Positions 7,882 to 17,152 of a stretch of 64,000 bases of DNA are shown here, piece after piece. Under the pieces are notes generated by a model. That model was not told where the DNA came from. It did not search any database and saw only the letters and a list, made by a program, of their open reading frames with translations. The DNA lies in assembly GCA_963837775.1 (NCBI GenBank), contig CAWIOX010000001.1, positions 62,001 to 126,000 of the forward strand, written 5' to 3'. The translations under genes were made by a program, and so were the position numbers. Source of the DNA: CAWIOX01 sp963837775. Its GTDB lineage: Bacteria; Pseudomonadota; Gammaproteobacteria; Burkholderiales; Burkholderiaceae_D. Every line of letters starts with the position of its first letter. Within the stretch, counting starts at the first letter, position 1.

Positions 7882-9909
7882 GTGACACAGTGCATCATCC
7901 GGGTTGCGCTCGATACCCCTCTTGACTTTTTCTTCGATTACCGCTGGCAGGCCGCGGCAGGCGATAGTGCGCCGCCTCTGGTCGGCCAGCTGGCGCTGGT
8001 GCCGTTCGGCCGGCGCGAGGTGGTCGGCCTGATCGTCGCGCTGCCGGCGCATACCGAGGTGCCGGCCGCCAAGCTGAAAGATGCGCTGGCGATCCGCAGC
8101 CAGCTGGCGCCGCTGTCGGAGCAGTGGCGCGCGCTGTGCGGCTTCGCCGCCGATTACTACCAGCGCCCGCTGGGCGAAGTCGCGCTGCCGGGCCTGCCGA
8201 AAAACCTGCGCGCGCTGAAAACCACCGCGCTCGACCGCGCGCTGAAGAAACTGGCGAAAAGCGACGCGCTGCACGACGCCAGCCCGGCCGCGATGCCGCT
8301 GCTCAATCCGGCGCAGCAAGCAGCGGCCGACGCGATCGCCGGCGCGTCGGGTTTCGCGCCCAGCCTGCTGTACGGCGTCACCGGCAGCGGCAAGACCGAA
8401 GTCTATCTGCAGGCGGCGGCGCAGATCCTGGCGCGCCATGACGACGCGCAAATCCTGATCCTGGTGCCGGAAATCAACCTCACGCCCCAGCTCGAAGGCA
8501 ATATCCGCGCCCGTTTTCCCGGCATTGCGGTGGCCACCCTGCACAGCGGGCTGGCCGAAGGCGAGCGCGTCACGCACTGGCTGGCCGCGCATCTGGGCAG
8601 CGCCCGCATCGTGCTCGGCACCCGGCTGGCGATCCTGGCCTCGCTGCCGCAGCTGAGACTGATCGTCATCGACGAAGAGCACGACCCGTCCTACAAGCAG
8701 CAGGAAGGGCTGCGCTATTCGGCGCGCGACCTGGCCGTGTGGCGCGCGCACCAGCTCGGGATCGCGATCGTGCTGGGCTCCGCCACGCCGTCGCTGGAGA
8801 CCTGGCAGCATGCGCAGACCGGGCGCTACCGCAAGCTGGAACTGCGCGAGCGGGCGGTGGCGGCGGCGGTCTTGCCGGCGGTCAAGGTGATCAACATGGA
8901 GCACGACAAGCCGGCCGAAGGCCTGACCCCGACCCTGATCGCCGCGCTGCAGCTGCGGCTGCAGCGCGGTGAGCAATCACTGCTGTTCCTGAACCGGCGC
9001 GGCTATGCGCCGGTGATCGCCTGCGACGCCTGCGGCTGGATCAGCAATTGCACGCGCTGCACCGCGTTCATGGTGCTGCACAAGCCGGAGCACCGGCTGC
9101 GCTGCCACCACTGCAGCCTGGAGCTGCGCATCCCGCGTTCCTGCCCGGACTGCGGCAATGTCGACCTGCAGCCGCTGGGGCGCGGCACGCAAAGGGTGGA
9201 AGAGGGCTTGCAGGCGCTTTTCCCCGAGGCCAGAATCACCCGCATCGACGCCGACTCGACCCGCAGGAAGGGCAGCGCGCAAGCCGCGTTCGACACCGTG
9301 CACCGGGGCGAGGTCGATATCCTGATCGGCACCCAGATGGTGGCCAAGGGGCATGATTTCAAAAACCTGACGCTGGTCGGCATCCTCAACCCCGACACCG
9401 CGCTGTTCTCGCAGGATTACCGCGCCAGCGAACGGCTGTTCGCGCAACTGATGCAGGTCGCCGGGCGCGCCGGGCGCGCCGCGCAGAAGGAAGGCGGCAG
9501 CGCCAGCGAAGTGCTGATCCAGACCCGCTACCCGCAACATCCGCTGTATGCGGCGGTGGTGAATCACGATTACGACCATTTCGCCACCGAGCTATTGCTT
9601 GAACGGCAGCAGGCGCACCTGCCGCCCTATCTGTACCAGGCGCTGCTGCGGGCCGAAGCGCGCGAACTCGACACCGCGCTGGCCTTCCTGCGGCAGGCCA
9701 GCACCGCAGTCGAGCACCCCGGCATCACCATCAACGACCCGATCCCGATGACGATGACCCGCATCGCCAACGTCGACCGCGCGCAACTGCTGATCGAATG
9801 CCCGTCGCGCCCGGCGCTGCAAGCCTTCCTGAAAGTCTGGCTGGCCGCGCTGCGCAGCATCAAGACCCGCGCCAGATGGTCGCTGGAAGTCGATCCGGTC
9901 GATATCTGA
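7882..9909 (+). CDS. priA: Primosomal protein N' (PriA helicase)
   Basis: The 675-residue protein starts with GTG at 7882 (MTQCIIRVALDTPLDFFFDY, the conserved N-terminal 3'BD domain). It has Walker A GVTGSGKTEVY, the DEEH box IDEEHDPSYKQQ, the Zn-binding cysteines CDACGW, CTRC, CHHC and CPDCG, and motif VI QVAGRAGRA. PriA reloads the replisome at stalled forks. The length is slightly short of the usual ~730. The stop codon adjoins the start of the 103-bp inverted repeat. Confidence 0.95.
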   Translation: MTQCIIRVALDTPLDFFFDYRWQAAAGDSAPPLVGQLALVPFGRREVVGLIVALPAHTEVPAAKLKDALAIRSQLAPLSEQWRALCGFAADYYQRPLGEVALPGLPKNLRALKTTALDRALKKLAKSDALHDASPAAMPLLNPAQQAAADAIAGASGFAPSLLYGVTGSGKTEVYLQAAAQILARHDDAQILILVPEINLTPQLEGNIRARFPGIAVATLHSGLAEGERVTHWLAAHLGSARIVLGTRLAILASLPQLRLIVIDEEHDPSYKQQEGLRYSARDLAVWRAHQLGIAIVLGSATPSLETWQHAQTGRYRKLELRERAVAAAVLPAVKVINMEHDKPAEGLTPTLIAALQLRLQRGEQSLLFLNRRGYAPVIACDACGWISNCTRCTAFMVLHKPEHRLRCHHCSLELRIPRSCPDCGNVDLQPLGRGTQRVEEGLQALFPEARITRIDADSTRRKGSAQAAFDTVHRGEVDILIGTQMVAKGHDFKNLTLVGILNPDTALFSQDYRASERLFAQLMQVAGRAGRAAQKEGGSASEVLIQTRYPQHPLYAAVVNHDYDHFATELLLERQQAHLPPYLYQALLRAEARELDTALAFLRQASTAVEHPGITINDPIPMTMTRIANVDRAQLLIECPSRPALQAFLKVWLAALRSIKTRARWSLEVDPVDI

Positions 9910-10011
9910 TTCCCTTTCTAAATCAACCGTGCACTTTGTCGGCTTCGCTTGCCGTACCTGCGTACTGTCTGCGCTTCGCCTTCGCGTTCACGATTGATTT
10001 AGAAAGGGAAT
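9909..10011. repeat. 103-bp inverted-repeat element after priA
   Basis: A 23-bp arm (9909-9931) pairs with 9989-10011 with one mismatch, around a 57-bp centre. The left arm begins at the last base of the priA stop codon. It could serve as a terminator or be a small palindromic mobile element; the centre (CTTCGCTTGCCGTACC and similar) has no gene. No second copy was seen here. Confidence 0.75.
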
Positions 10012-10249
10012 GAGACTGGGCCGTTCCCAAATGGAAAGTGCGGACTCACACAGGCCGCCGGCCAGCGTTTGATGCAGCGCAATCGTGCAGCGCTTGTGCA
10101 TGGTATTCGGGGCGGAAAAAACTAAACTGCAAATTTGGCAAGGTTCAGCCGTGGCTGCAGTCCTTGCCTCGGCCTGACAATCGGGTGGCCGGCATCAACC
10201 CGACGCCGGCTTCTATTTTTCGGATGGCTCACCAACAGGAGGCATCATC

Positions 10250-10636
10250 ATGGGCACCGCTACTGCTGTCGTGCATCAGGCTTACGCCGCTTTCGCTCAG
10301 GGGGATGTGGCGTCAATCCTGGATCTGGTGGACGACGAAGTCGACTGGGAGTTCGTCGGCTCGGAGAATCTGGAGTACGCCGGACTGCGCCGCAACCGCG
10401 ACGAGGTGGCGGCCTTCTTTGCGGCGGTCGCGGCGGCCGACGCGATCCACGTGTTCGAGCCGCGCGAATTCATCGAGGCCGGCAACCATGTGACCGTGCT
10501 CGGCTGGGAGCAGGCAACGGCGCTCGACAGCACGGAAGACTTTGAATCCGAATGGGTGCATGTATTCACCGTGCGGGACGGCAAGATCACGCGCTGGCGC
10601 GGTTTCTTCAACACCGCGGCGCGCTACGGGCTGTAG
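10250..10636 (+). CDS. SnoaL-like / NTF2-fold protein
   Basis: This 128-residue protein begins ATAVVHQAYAAFAQGDVASI and has IRCELD-like features of the SnoaL/ketosteroid-isomerase fold (VDWEFVGSE, WVHVFTVRDGKITRWRGFFNT). Such proteins are small cytoplasmic cone-shaped enzymes or binding proteins; the substrate is unknown. ATG 10250 has GGAGG at about 10240. It lies 43 bp before another small gene, probably in one transcript. Confidence 0.8.
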   Translation: MGTATAVVHQAYAAFAQGDVASILDLVDDEVDWEFVGSENLEYAGLRRNRDEVAAFFAAVAAADAIHVFEPREFIEAGNHVTVLGWEQATALDSTEDFESEWVHVFTVRDGKITRWRGFFNTAARYGL

Positions 10637-10679
10637 CCGTTCAATTTCGATCTGACACCAGACACAGGAGTCCAGCATC

Positions 10680-10985
10680 ATGCGCATGTTACTCAACGTC
10701 GAATTTCCCCCCGAGCCGTTCAATAGCGCGGTGCGCAACGGCACGGTCGGGGCCACCATTGGCCGCATCCTGGAAGCGATCAAGCCGGAAGCGTGCTATT
10801 TCACCGAGCAGAACGGGCGCCGCGGCGCTTTCCTGGTGGTGGATGTCGCGCGCGACTCGCAGATCCCGGCGCTGGCCGAGCCGTGGTTTCTGCACTTCAA
10901 TGCCGAATGCAAGTTCCGCATCGCGATGACGCCGGAGGATCTGCAGCAGGCCGGGCTGGAGGCGCTGGGCAAGCAGTGGTCGTGA
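10680..10985 (+). CDS. Conserved small protein of unknown function
   Basis: This 101-residue protein (MRMLLNVEFPPEPFNSAV, GRRGAFLVVDVARDS, FRIAMTPEDL) looks like a ferredoxin-fold dimeric protein. It resembles small proteins sometimes labelled pantothenate-synthetase-like, a label I would not trust. ATG 10680 follows CAGGAG at about 10664. It is probably cotranscribed with the SnoaL-like gene. Confidence 0.65.
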   Translation: MRMLLNVEFPPEPFNSAVRNGTVGATIGRILEAIKPEACYFTEQNGRRGAFLVVDVARDSQIPALAEPWFLHFNAECKFRIAMTPEDLQQAGLEALGKQWS

Positions 10986-11025
10986 GCAGGCGCTTGCGGG
11001 CAGGCTGGCACGGCCTTGGGCGCTG

Positions 11026-11100
11026 ATACATACTGCACCGGGTATTTTTAAAAACCGTTTGTTTATCTGCGGGGAGGTCGGTGTTTCTGCCTATACCCCC
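11026..11100 (-). repeat. Dispersed intergenic repeat, copy C
   Basis: It starts ATACATACTGCACCGGGTAT and ends CCTATACCCCC, matching the other copies, with a diverged centre (TCTGCGGGG). It lies between convergent genes. Confidence 0.65.
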
Positions 11101-11133
11101 GCTGTCCGGCTGGCGGGATCAGTCGGGCACCGT

Positions 11134-11454
11134 TCAGACGTGCGTGAGAATGACCCCGGCAGGCGCGCTGACATTGCTCAAGATGTCATGTTCGACGTTG
11201 CTGCTGCCATCGCCGATCTTGCTTTGCCAGGCTTTCACGAAAAACGCCTTTTCGTCTTCCGTCGGGAGCACATTCCAAAACACCACCAGCGTGCCCTTGT
11301 GGTCATGGAGCTGCGACATCTTGTAGATGAAGTCATGCTTGCCCATGATGTCGGCCAGCGCCACCACATAGCCATAAACGCGATTGAGCCGCTCAATGCG
11401 ATCCGGTTCGGTTGCGCTGTTGGTGGCGGTGATGCTCGGGTGGTCTAGAAACAT
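11134..11454 (-). CDS. Hypothetical 106-residue protein
   Basis: No family was recognised. The sequence has a plausible globular composition (IERLNRVYGYVVALADIMGK, GTLVVFWNVLPTEDEKAFF). The start at 11454 has a good site (AGGAGA) upstream on the minus strand. It ends 34 bp from repeat copy C. Confidence 0.55.
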   Translation of the reverse strand: MFLDHPSITATNSATEPDRIERLNRVYGYVVALADIMGKHDFIYKMSQLHDHKGTLVVFWNVLPTEDEKAFFVKAWQSKIGDGSSNVEHDILSNVSAPAGVILTHV

Positions 11455-11581
11455 ATCCGGTTCTCCTAATATTGCTGCACGTCGAACAGTGTAGCAATGA
11501 AACCCGGAAAAAGGCCGCTCAATAGCGCCGTGTCAGGGCAATTGCATGAAGGCCAGCGTTGAGCAAGCAGCACTGCATATC

Positions 11582-11701
11582 GTCCACGAAAAACACGAAA
11601 GACACGAAAAAAACACTGTTTGCCTCTCTTCTCTGAAGTTTTCCACACAGATAACTATCTGTGCTTTTGACTCTTTCGTGCTTTTCGTGTCTTTCGTGGA
11701 C
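11582..11701. repeat. 120-bp imperfect palindrome with CACGAAA repeats
   Basis: The left arm GTCCACGAAAAACACGAAAG and onwards pairs with a right arm ending CGTGTCTTTCGTGGAC. The core contains a perfect small palindrome CACAGATA-AC-TATCTGTG. Similar CACGAAA-type palindromes are scattered in many bacterial genomes. It occupies the gap between the divergent 11134-11454 gene and rarD. No gene is seen in this 520-bp gap. Confidence 0.65.
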
Positions 11702-11765
11702 CGCTTAGTGGCTTCATGCAATCGTCCGGCACCCCGTCGCGCCCCCTGAATTAACAGAAATAATC

Positions 11766-11837
11766 GGGGTATAGGTAAAAACCAGTGGCTTGCCGCATGC
11801 ATTTGCTGCCTCTTGAAAAATACAGGTGGGAGTATTT
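11766..11837 (+). repeat. Dispersed intergenic repeat, copy D
   Basis: It begins GGGGTATAGGTAAAAACCAG, has a centre TTGCCGCATGCATTTGC, and ends AAATACAGGTGGGAGTATTT. The right end has a promoter-like TCTTGA-16 bp-TATTTA pair pointing towards rarD. Confidence 0.75.
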
Positions 11838-11974
11838 ATCGGCCGTCGAAGCGGCTCCGGGAGCCGTGGCGGGTCGCCACTGGCTGGCGCGATAACTGCG
11901 ATAATCACCAGCTTTAACCGCTGCCCGTCATCCTCAGACGATGGAGGGAATGCACCTGATTCAGATTGATCACC

Positions 11975-12862
11975 ATGCGCAATGGCATGTTATTCGCCGC
12001 CGGGGCTTACCTCATCTGGGGCTTGTTCCCGCTTTATTTCAAACTGCTGCAAGGCATCCCGCCGCTGGAGATCCTGCTGCACCGGGTGGTGTGGTCGCTG
12101 CTGTTCCTGCTGTCGCTGCTGGCATGGCGGCGCCAGTGGCGCTGGATACAGCAGTTGCTGCGCCAGCCGCGCGTGCTGCTCGGCTTTGGCGCCAGCGCAT
12201 TATTGCTGTCGTGTAACTGGTACCTGTATATCTGGTCGGTCAACAACGGCCGCATCGTCGATGCCAGCCTCGGCTATTTCATCAATCCGCTGGTCAATGT
12301 GCTGCTGGGTTTCGTGCTGCTGCGCGAGCGCCTGCGCGCGGCGCAATGGTGTGCGATCGCGCTGGCGGCGGGGGGCGTGCTGTGGCTGACCTGGCACAGC
12401 GGCAGCCTGCCGTGGATCAGCCTGTTGCTGGCGCTGACCTTCGGCTTTTACGGTTTGTTGCGCAAGACGGCCAGGCTCGGTGCGCTGGAAGGCTTGTCGC
12501 TGGAAACTTTTTTGCTGTTTCCGCTGGCGTTCGGCACCCTGGCGCTGCTGGCGGACCAGGGCCAGAATGCGTTCAGCGCGGCGTCCGGCAGCCAGCGCTG
12601 GCTGCTGGCGGCGGCCGGGCCGATTACCGCGGTGCCCTTGCTGCTGTTTGCCGCCGGCGCGCGCCGCATCCCCTTGTCGCTGATGGGCTTGCTGCAATAC
12701 ATCAGCCCGTCGATCCAGCTCTTGCTCGGGGTCTGGCTGTATCACGAGCCTTTCAGTGCGGTGCGGCAAGTCGGCTTCGCCGCAATCTGGGCCGGGCTGG
12801 CGCTGTATTCGCTGGATGGCCTGTGGCGCACCTGGGCCAACAAATCCCCCCGGGCTGCATGA
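11975..12862 (+). CDS. rarD: EamA-family transporter RarD
   Basis: This ~295-residue protein has about ten hydrophobic helices. RarD family features are GAYLIWGLFPLYFKLL at the start, LEILLHRVVWSL, NWYLYIWSVNNG, ASLGYFINPLVNVLLG and LQYISPSIQLLLGV. RarD proteins are inner-membrane drug/metabolite-type transporters of unclear substrate. ATG 11975 was chosen over TTG 11966 because it gives the conserved N-terminus. It is preceded by repeat copy D. Confidence 0.88.
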   Translation: MRNGMLFAAGAYLIWGLFPLYFKLLQGIPPLEILLHRVVWSLLFLLSLLAWRRQWRWIQQLLRQPRVLLGFGASALLLSCNWYLYIWSVNNGRIVDASLGYFINPLVNVLLGFVLLRERLRAAQWCAIALAAGGVLWLTWHSGSLPWISLLLALTFGFYGLLRKTARLGALEGLSLETFLLFPLAFGTLALLADQGQNAFSAASGSQRWLLAAAGPITAVPLLLFAAGARRIPLSLMGLLQYISPSIQLLLGVWLYHEPFSAVRQVGFAAIWAGLALYSLDGLWRTWANKSPRAA

Positions 12863-12969
12863 TCTGGTGCGCGGCTGTTATCGGATTCAGCTTTGATCCC
12901 GCGCAATGCCGGCATCGCGCAAGGTGGCTTCAATACAAATAGGGCGATCACTTCATCGCAGGAGGGCGC

Positions 12970-13788
12970 GTGAAGACGGTTCCGCTGGATATTCCGATGC
13001 TCAAGATCTGGCTGAAGGACGCCTGGACGGGCGGCGACTATGCGCATTTCGATCTGTATTTGACGCCCGGCGCGCGCGAGTTTTTCGTCCGTCTTGACAT
13101 TGTCCCCGGTGCGCAATTGCTGGATGTCGGTTGCGGCGCCGGGCAACTGGCGCTGCTGGCGGCGGCGGCCGGCGCGCGCGTGACCGGCATCGACATCGCG
13201 CCCAACTCGCTGGAGCAGGCGCGCAAGCGGGCCAGGGCGCAGAATTTGAGCATTCACTTCGACGAAGGCGATGTCGAGGCGATGCCGTATAAGAATGACA
13301 GCTTCGATGTGGTATTGAGCTTGTTCGGTGCGATGTTTGCGGCGCAGCCGGACCAGGCTGCCAGCGAAATGCTGCGGGTGCTCAAGCCGGGCGGCCGGCT
13401 GATCATGGGCAACTGGACCTCGGACGGCTTCGTCGGCCAGATGGCCAGGGTGGTCGCGCGCCATGCGCCGCCGCCGCCGGTGATGACTTCGCCGTTCCAG
13501 TGGGGCGACCAGGCGCAGGTGCGCGCCAGGCTGCCGGGACTGCGCGAGCTGCATCTGACGCCGCGCGCTTATCCCTTGTATTTTCCGTTCCCGCCGGTCG
13601 AGGTAGTGGCGTTCTTCCGCAAGTATTACGGCCCGCTGAACCGGGCTTTCGACAACCTGGACCGGGTCGGCCAGGCTTCGCTGGAAATCGACCTGGAACG
13701 CTTCTGGAGCGAGAAAAACCTGTCCGACAACAAGGAGGCGACCCACATCGAAGCCGCTTATCTGGAAGTCGACGGGGTCAAGGCCTGA
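12970..13788 (+). CDS. Class I SAM-dependent methyltransferase
   Basis: The 272-residue protein has the SAM motif I LLDVGCGAGQLALLAAAAG, motif II GIDIAPNSLEQARKRA and motif III MLRVLKPGGRLIMGNW of Methyltransf_11/25 enzymes. GTG 12970 has GGAGGG directly upstream. The substrate is unknown; it resembles UbiE/phospholipid or small-molecule methylases. It is a stand-alone gene. Confidence 0.85.
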   Translation: MKTVPLDIPMLKIWLKDAWTGGDYAHFDLYLTPGAREFFVRLDIVPGAQLLDVGCGAGQLALLAAAAGARVTGIDIAPNSLEQARKRARAQNLSIHFDEGDVEAMPYKNDSFDVVLSLFGAMFAAQPDQAASEMLRVLKPGGRLIMGNWTSDGFVGQMARVVARHAPPPPVMTSPFQWGDQAQVRARLPGLRELHLTPRAYPLYFPFPPVEVVAFFRKYYGPLNRAFDNLDRVGQASLEIDLERFWSEKNLSDNKEATHIEAAYLEVDGVKA

Positions 13789-13829
13789 GGCCGCAGTTGC
13801 GGCCTCAGGCACTGCCGCTGGGTGCCGGC

Positions 13830-14432
13830 TCAGGAATACAGGCCGGCTTCAGGAAACCCGTCGAACTGCAGCTTGCTGCGGTTTTTGGCGATGCCGGTGA
13901 GCAGCAGCATCATGCCGAAGCCGGCTGCGATCAGCAGCGGATAGGCGGCCAGCAATTCCAGCAGCGAGTACTTCCACGACAGCGGCCGCCCGACGCCCAG
14001 CATCGCCGCATAGAACCAGGACACGGCGGAGACGGTGCCGGCAAACATCGCCAGCAGGCGTTGGTTCAAGGACAATTTCAGCAGCGAACCGGCTTTTTCC
14101 AGTGCCGGCATGACCGCGCCGTGCAGCACGAAGCCATTGAGCGTCAATAACATGACGATGCCGATTTTGGCCTGCAATTTCGGATTGAGGAAATAGACCA
14201 GCCCCTTGCTCGACGCATCGAGCCAGACGACGGCAATGCCGGTAATCCAGAGCGCCACCAGCGCCAGCGACACCGTGGATTTGAGTTGGGCCAGATGCTT
14301 GTCATCCGGTTCGGCAGCATGGCCGCTGAGCAGTTGCCGGATCATCGCGATGTCGCTGGTGAGCACCAGGCCGATCGCGACGCAACAGGCGATCAGATGA
14401 AAATAGACGATACCAAGGCGAGTGAGTTCCAT
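13830..14432 (-). CDS. Integral membrane protein, unknown function
   Basis: This 200-residue protein has five or six hydrophobic helices and opens with MELTRLGIVYFHLIACCVAIG. It has conserved-looking His and Arg residues near helix ends but no family that I can name with confidence. It reads leftward away from a tiny strong-RBS frame at 14554-14598. Confidence 0.65.
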   Translation of the reverse strand: MELTRLGIVYFHLIACCVAIGLVLTSDIAMIRQLLSGHAAEPDDKHLAQLKSTVSLALVALWITGIAVVWLDASSKGLVYFLNPKLQAKIGIVMLLTLNGFVLHGAVMPALEKAGSLLKLSLNQRLLAMFAGTVSAVSWFYAAMLGVGRPLSWKYSLLELLAAYPLLIAAGFGMMLLLTGIAKNRSKLQFDGFPEAGLYS

Positions 14433-15015
14433 GGGTAATCCTTTGCAGAAAATAGCGATTGAAATTGTGACAGGCGCGTTGCTTGCAAAAACAGACGGCC
14501 CTGCCTCGACCTTGCGTGAGGCGTGTGCGAATGAAACACGTTTGGCTGGATGACTACGCTGGTGCGCGGATGTCGGTCTCGGTGAAGATGTATTGCATGA
14601 GGGAAAAACCTCCTATATAAGACGATGAAACCGCCGGCACGCAAAACCAGGCACAGCGGGAATCAAGTCAGATGACAGCATGAAAACATGCACGCTCAAG
14701 GATTGAACTAGCAACGAATAATGAAGGGTAACTTACGTTGCGTAGGGGTAAGAAGGGTTTGCGCCGGAATGGTTCCGGCCGGTTACACAATTGTTACAAT
14801 TCAATTTTCGGCTGCGATCGACGTTTGCGCAACATTGCAGAACATCATCTTTGCCTGATGGAAAATACTTGGCAGCGCATTACGGGGCGGTGGCCGGCTT
14901 GAAAATCCGCTATGCCTGCTTGCTCCTGGCCACGTTTACGCGCACCATGAGAGCAATGAAAAGGAAATTGCGCCTCCTCTTCCGAGTACTTTTTCGCTGG
15001 ATGACCAAGGAGTTC
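14433..15015. other. 583-bp gap with a tiny frame
   Basis: No ordinary gene is visible. On the minus strand a 14-codon frame (14554-14598, MQYIFTETDIRAPA) follows an excellent AGGAGG site; it may be a leader peptide or tiny protein upstream of the 13830-14432 membrane gene. The rest is promoter-like. Confidence 0.35.
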
Positions 15016-15270
15016 ATGATGCCCAAATCTTCACCCGCGCCCAGACTGACGCGCAATGGCGTCACATTTACCGTAACCGTCGAGTTCAAGGACTATAAGT
15101 GCCTGGTTCCCCAGGACACCCTGATCAAATTGTGCAAGTCGCAGGACCCGCAGCTGGACCTGATCGCGACCTACCGTGCGTATGAGGGGAAAATCAGGGG
15201 CGTGGCCAGACGCCTGATCGCCGCCGGCGTGGCCGGTACGCCGATGCGGCTGGAGTCCAAGTATTTCTGA
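15016..15270 (+). CDS. DUF1488 family protein
   Basis: This 84-residue protein has TRNGVTFTVTVEFKDYKCLV and a C-terminal IRGVARRLIAAGV, consistent with DUF1488, a small family of unknown function. ATG 15016 or 15019 is preceded by AAGGAG (15007-15012), so the much longer upstream frame is not needed. The stop nearly abuts the flavoprotein gene. Confidence 0.7.
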   Translation: MMPKSSPAPRLTRNGVTFTVTVEFKDYKCLVPQDTLIKLCKSQDPQLDLIATYRAYEGKIRGVARRLIAAGVAGTPMRLESKYF

Positions 15271-15308
15271 TGTTGTCAGCAGTATGCGTTCAACAGGAGA
15301 TTGCCGAA

Positions 15309-16753
15309 ATGGATACTTTACAGGTCGAGGTGGCGGTCATCGGTGCCGGTTCAGCCGGACTGACCGCGTATCGTGCAGCGAAATCGCACGGCAAGCGGGT
15401 GGTATTGATCGAGGGCGGGCCGGACGGCACCACCTGCGCGCGGGTCGGCTGCATGCCGAGCAAGCTGCTGATCGCGGCCGCCGATGCCGCGCATGCGGCC
15501 GCCGCCGGCGCCGCGTTTGGCGTGCATGCCGGCAAGCTGCGGATCGACGGACGCGCGGTGATGGCCAGGGTGCGCGCCGAGCGCGATCGCTTCGTCGGCT
15601 TCGTGCTGGACGCGGTTGCGCATATTCCGGAGGCCGATCGCTTGCGCGGCAACGCCCGCTTTCTGGACGGACAGCGGCTGCAGGTCGACCAGCATACGGT
15701 AGTCGAGGCGCAACAGATCGTGATTGCGACCGGCTCCAGCGCTGCGGTGCCGGCGCCGTTGCAGGAAGCCGGCGACCGCCTGATCGTCAATGATGATGTG
15801 TTTGAGTGGCAAGATTTGCCGGCGTCGGTGGCGGTGGTCGGCAGCGGCATCATCGGACTCGAACTGGGACAGGCGCTGCACCGGCTGGGCGTGCGGGTGA
15901 CGATTTTCGGCCGCAGCGAGCGCCTCGCGAAATTGCAGGACCCCGCGGTGCTGGCCGCCGCGCACCGCTATCTGGGGAGCGAGCTGGATCTGCGGCTGCA
16001 GACCGAGCTGGTGAACGTGGCATGGTTCGGCCATGAAGTGCAGATCCTGTCCCGTAATGCGGACGGCCGCGAGCAGAGCGACAGCTACGACTACCTGCTG
16101 TCGGCTACCGGGCGCACGCCGAATCTGCAGGGGCTCGGGCTGGAGCAGGCGGGCATTGCGCTGGAGCGGCATGGCGTGCCGCTGTTCGATCCGCAGACGA
16201 TGCAATGCGGCAGCCAGCCGCATTTTCATCGCCGGCGATGCCAGCAATGAAAGCCCGGTATTGCACGAAGCGGTCGATCAGGGCCGCATCGCCGGCGACA
16301 ATGCCGGCCGCTATCCGGCGCTGCGGCCCGGCCTGCGCCGCACCCCGCTGACGATTGCGTTCTGCGATCCGCAGATCGCCACGGTCGGCCAGACCTTTTG
16401 GGCGCTGGAGGCCGCGCGGACCGGAGGCGTTTGCGATCGGCGAGGTGTCGTTCGAGGACCAGGGCCGCAGCCGGGTGATGCTGCAGAATCGCGGCTTGCT
16501 GCGGGTGTATGGCGAGCTCGGTTCGGGTCGCTTCCTGGGCGCGGAGATGATCGGGCCGCGCGCCGAGCATCTGGCGCACCTGCTGGCCTGGGCCTGTCAG
16601 GCCGGGATGACGGTGAGCCAGATGCTGGACATGCCGTTCTACCATCCGGTGATCGAGGAGGGGCTGCGCAGCGCGCTGCGCGACCTCAACGAAAAACTGC
16701 TGCACGGCCTGCCGGAAATCGCCCATTGCAGCGATTGCACGCCGGGCATGTGA
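15309..16753 (+). pseudogene. Dihydrolipoyl-dehydrogenase-like flavoprotein, two frameshifts
   Basis: The protein has the pyridine nucleotide-disulfide oxidoreductase fold. FAD motif VIGAGSAGLTAYRAA is at the N-terminus, with redox-active CARVGC (Cys spaced by four), NAD motif VVGSGIIGLELGQAL, ATG motif LLSATGRTPN, second FAD motif FIAGDASNES, and dimerisation-domain end FYHPVIEEGLRSAL. The frame shifts at about 16219-16223 and again at 16412-16420, each by +1/-2. Without the shifts it would be ~480 residues. A good AGGAG precedes ATG 15309. Real pseudogene and sequencing error are both possible. Confidence 0.8.
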
Positions 16754-16794
16754 GGCGGCGCGTCAGTCAGCGCACTGCAATTTTTTGAAAAATT

Positions 16795-16870
16795 GGGGAG
16801 TATCGCCAAAAACAGGGCATTTCCCGCACGGATTCATTGGCCTGTTAAAAATACCACTGGCAGTATAATT
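16795..16870 (+). repeat. Dispersed intergenic repeat, copy E
   Basis: GGGGAGTATCGCCAAAAACA at the left, TTTCCCGCACGGATTCATTGG in the centre, AATACCACTGGCAGTATAATT at the right. It contains a perfect TATAAT at its right end, 45 bp before the VF530 start. Confidence 0.85.
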
Positions 16871-16914
16871 TGCGCATCGCGCTGCTCGCGCACCATACGA
16901 TTCACAGGCAGAAC

Positions 16915-17133
16915 ATGACGAACCAACAAAACCCGCTGCACGGCGTCACGCTGGAAGCGCTGCTGACGCAGCTGGTGGCGCACTACGGCTGGGAGGAAAT
17001 GGGGCGGCGCATCGATATCCGCTGCTTCCAGAGCGATCCCAGCATCAAGTCCAGCCTGAAGTTCCTGCGCAAGACGCCGTGGGCCAGGAAAAAAGTCGAG
17101 GACTGGTATCTGGCCGACCAGGCGCAAGGCTGA
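16915..17133 (+). CDS. VF530 family DNA-binding protein
   Basis: This 72-residue protein has LHGVTLEALLTQLVAHYGW, RIDIRCFQSDPSIKSSL and RKTPWARKKVE, the VF530/DUF2132 signature. The solved family member is a small DNA-binding protein of unknown role. ATG 16915 gives the conserved length; it follows repeat copy E, whose right end resembles a promoter. Confidence 0.85.
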   Translation: MTNQQNPLHGVTLEALLTQLVAHYGWEEMGRRIDIRCFQSDPSIKSSLKFLRKTPWARKKVEDWYLADQAQG

Positions 17134-17152
17134 AACTGCGTCCTGCTTGCCC

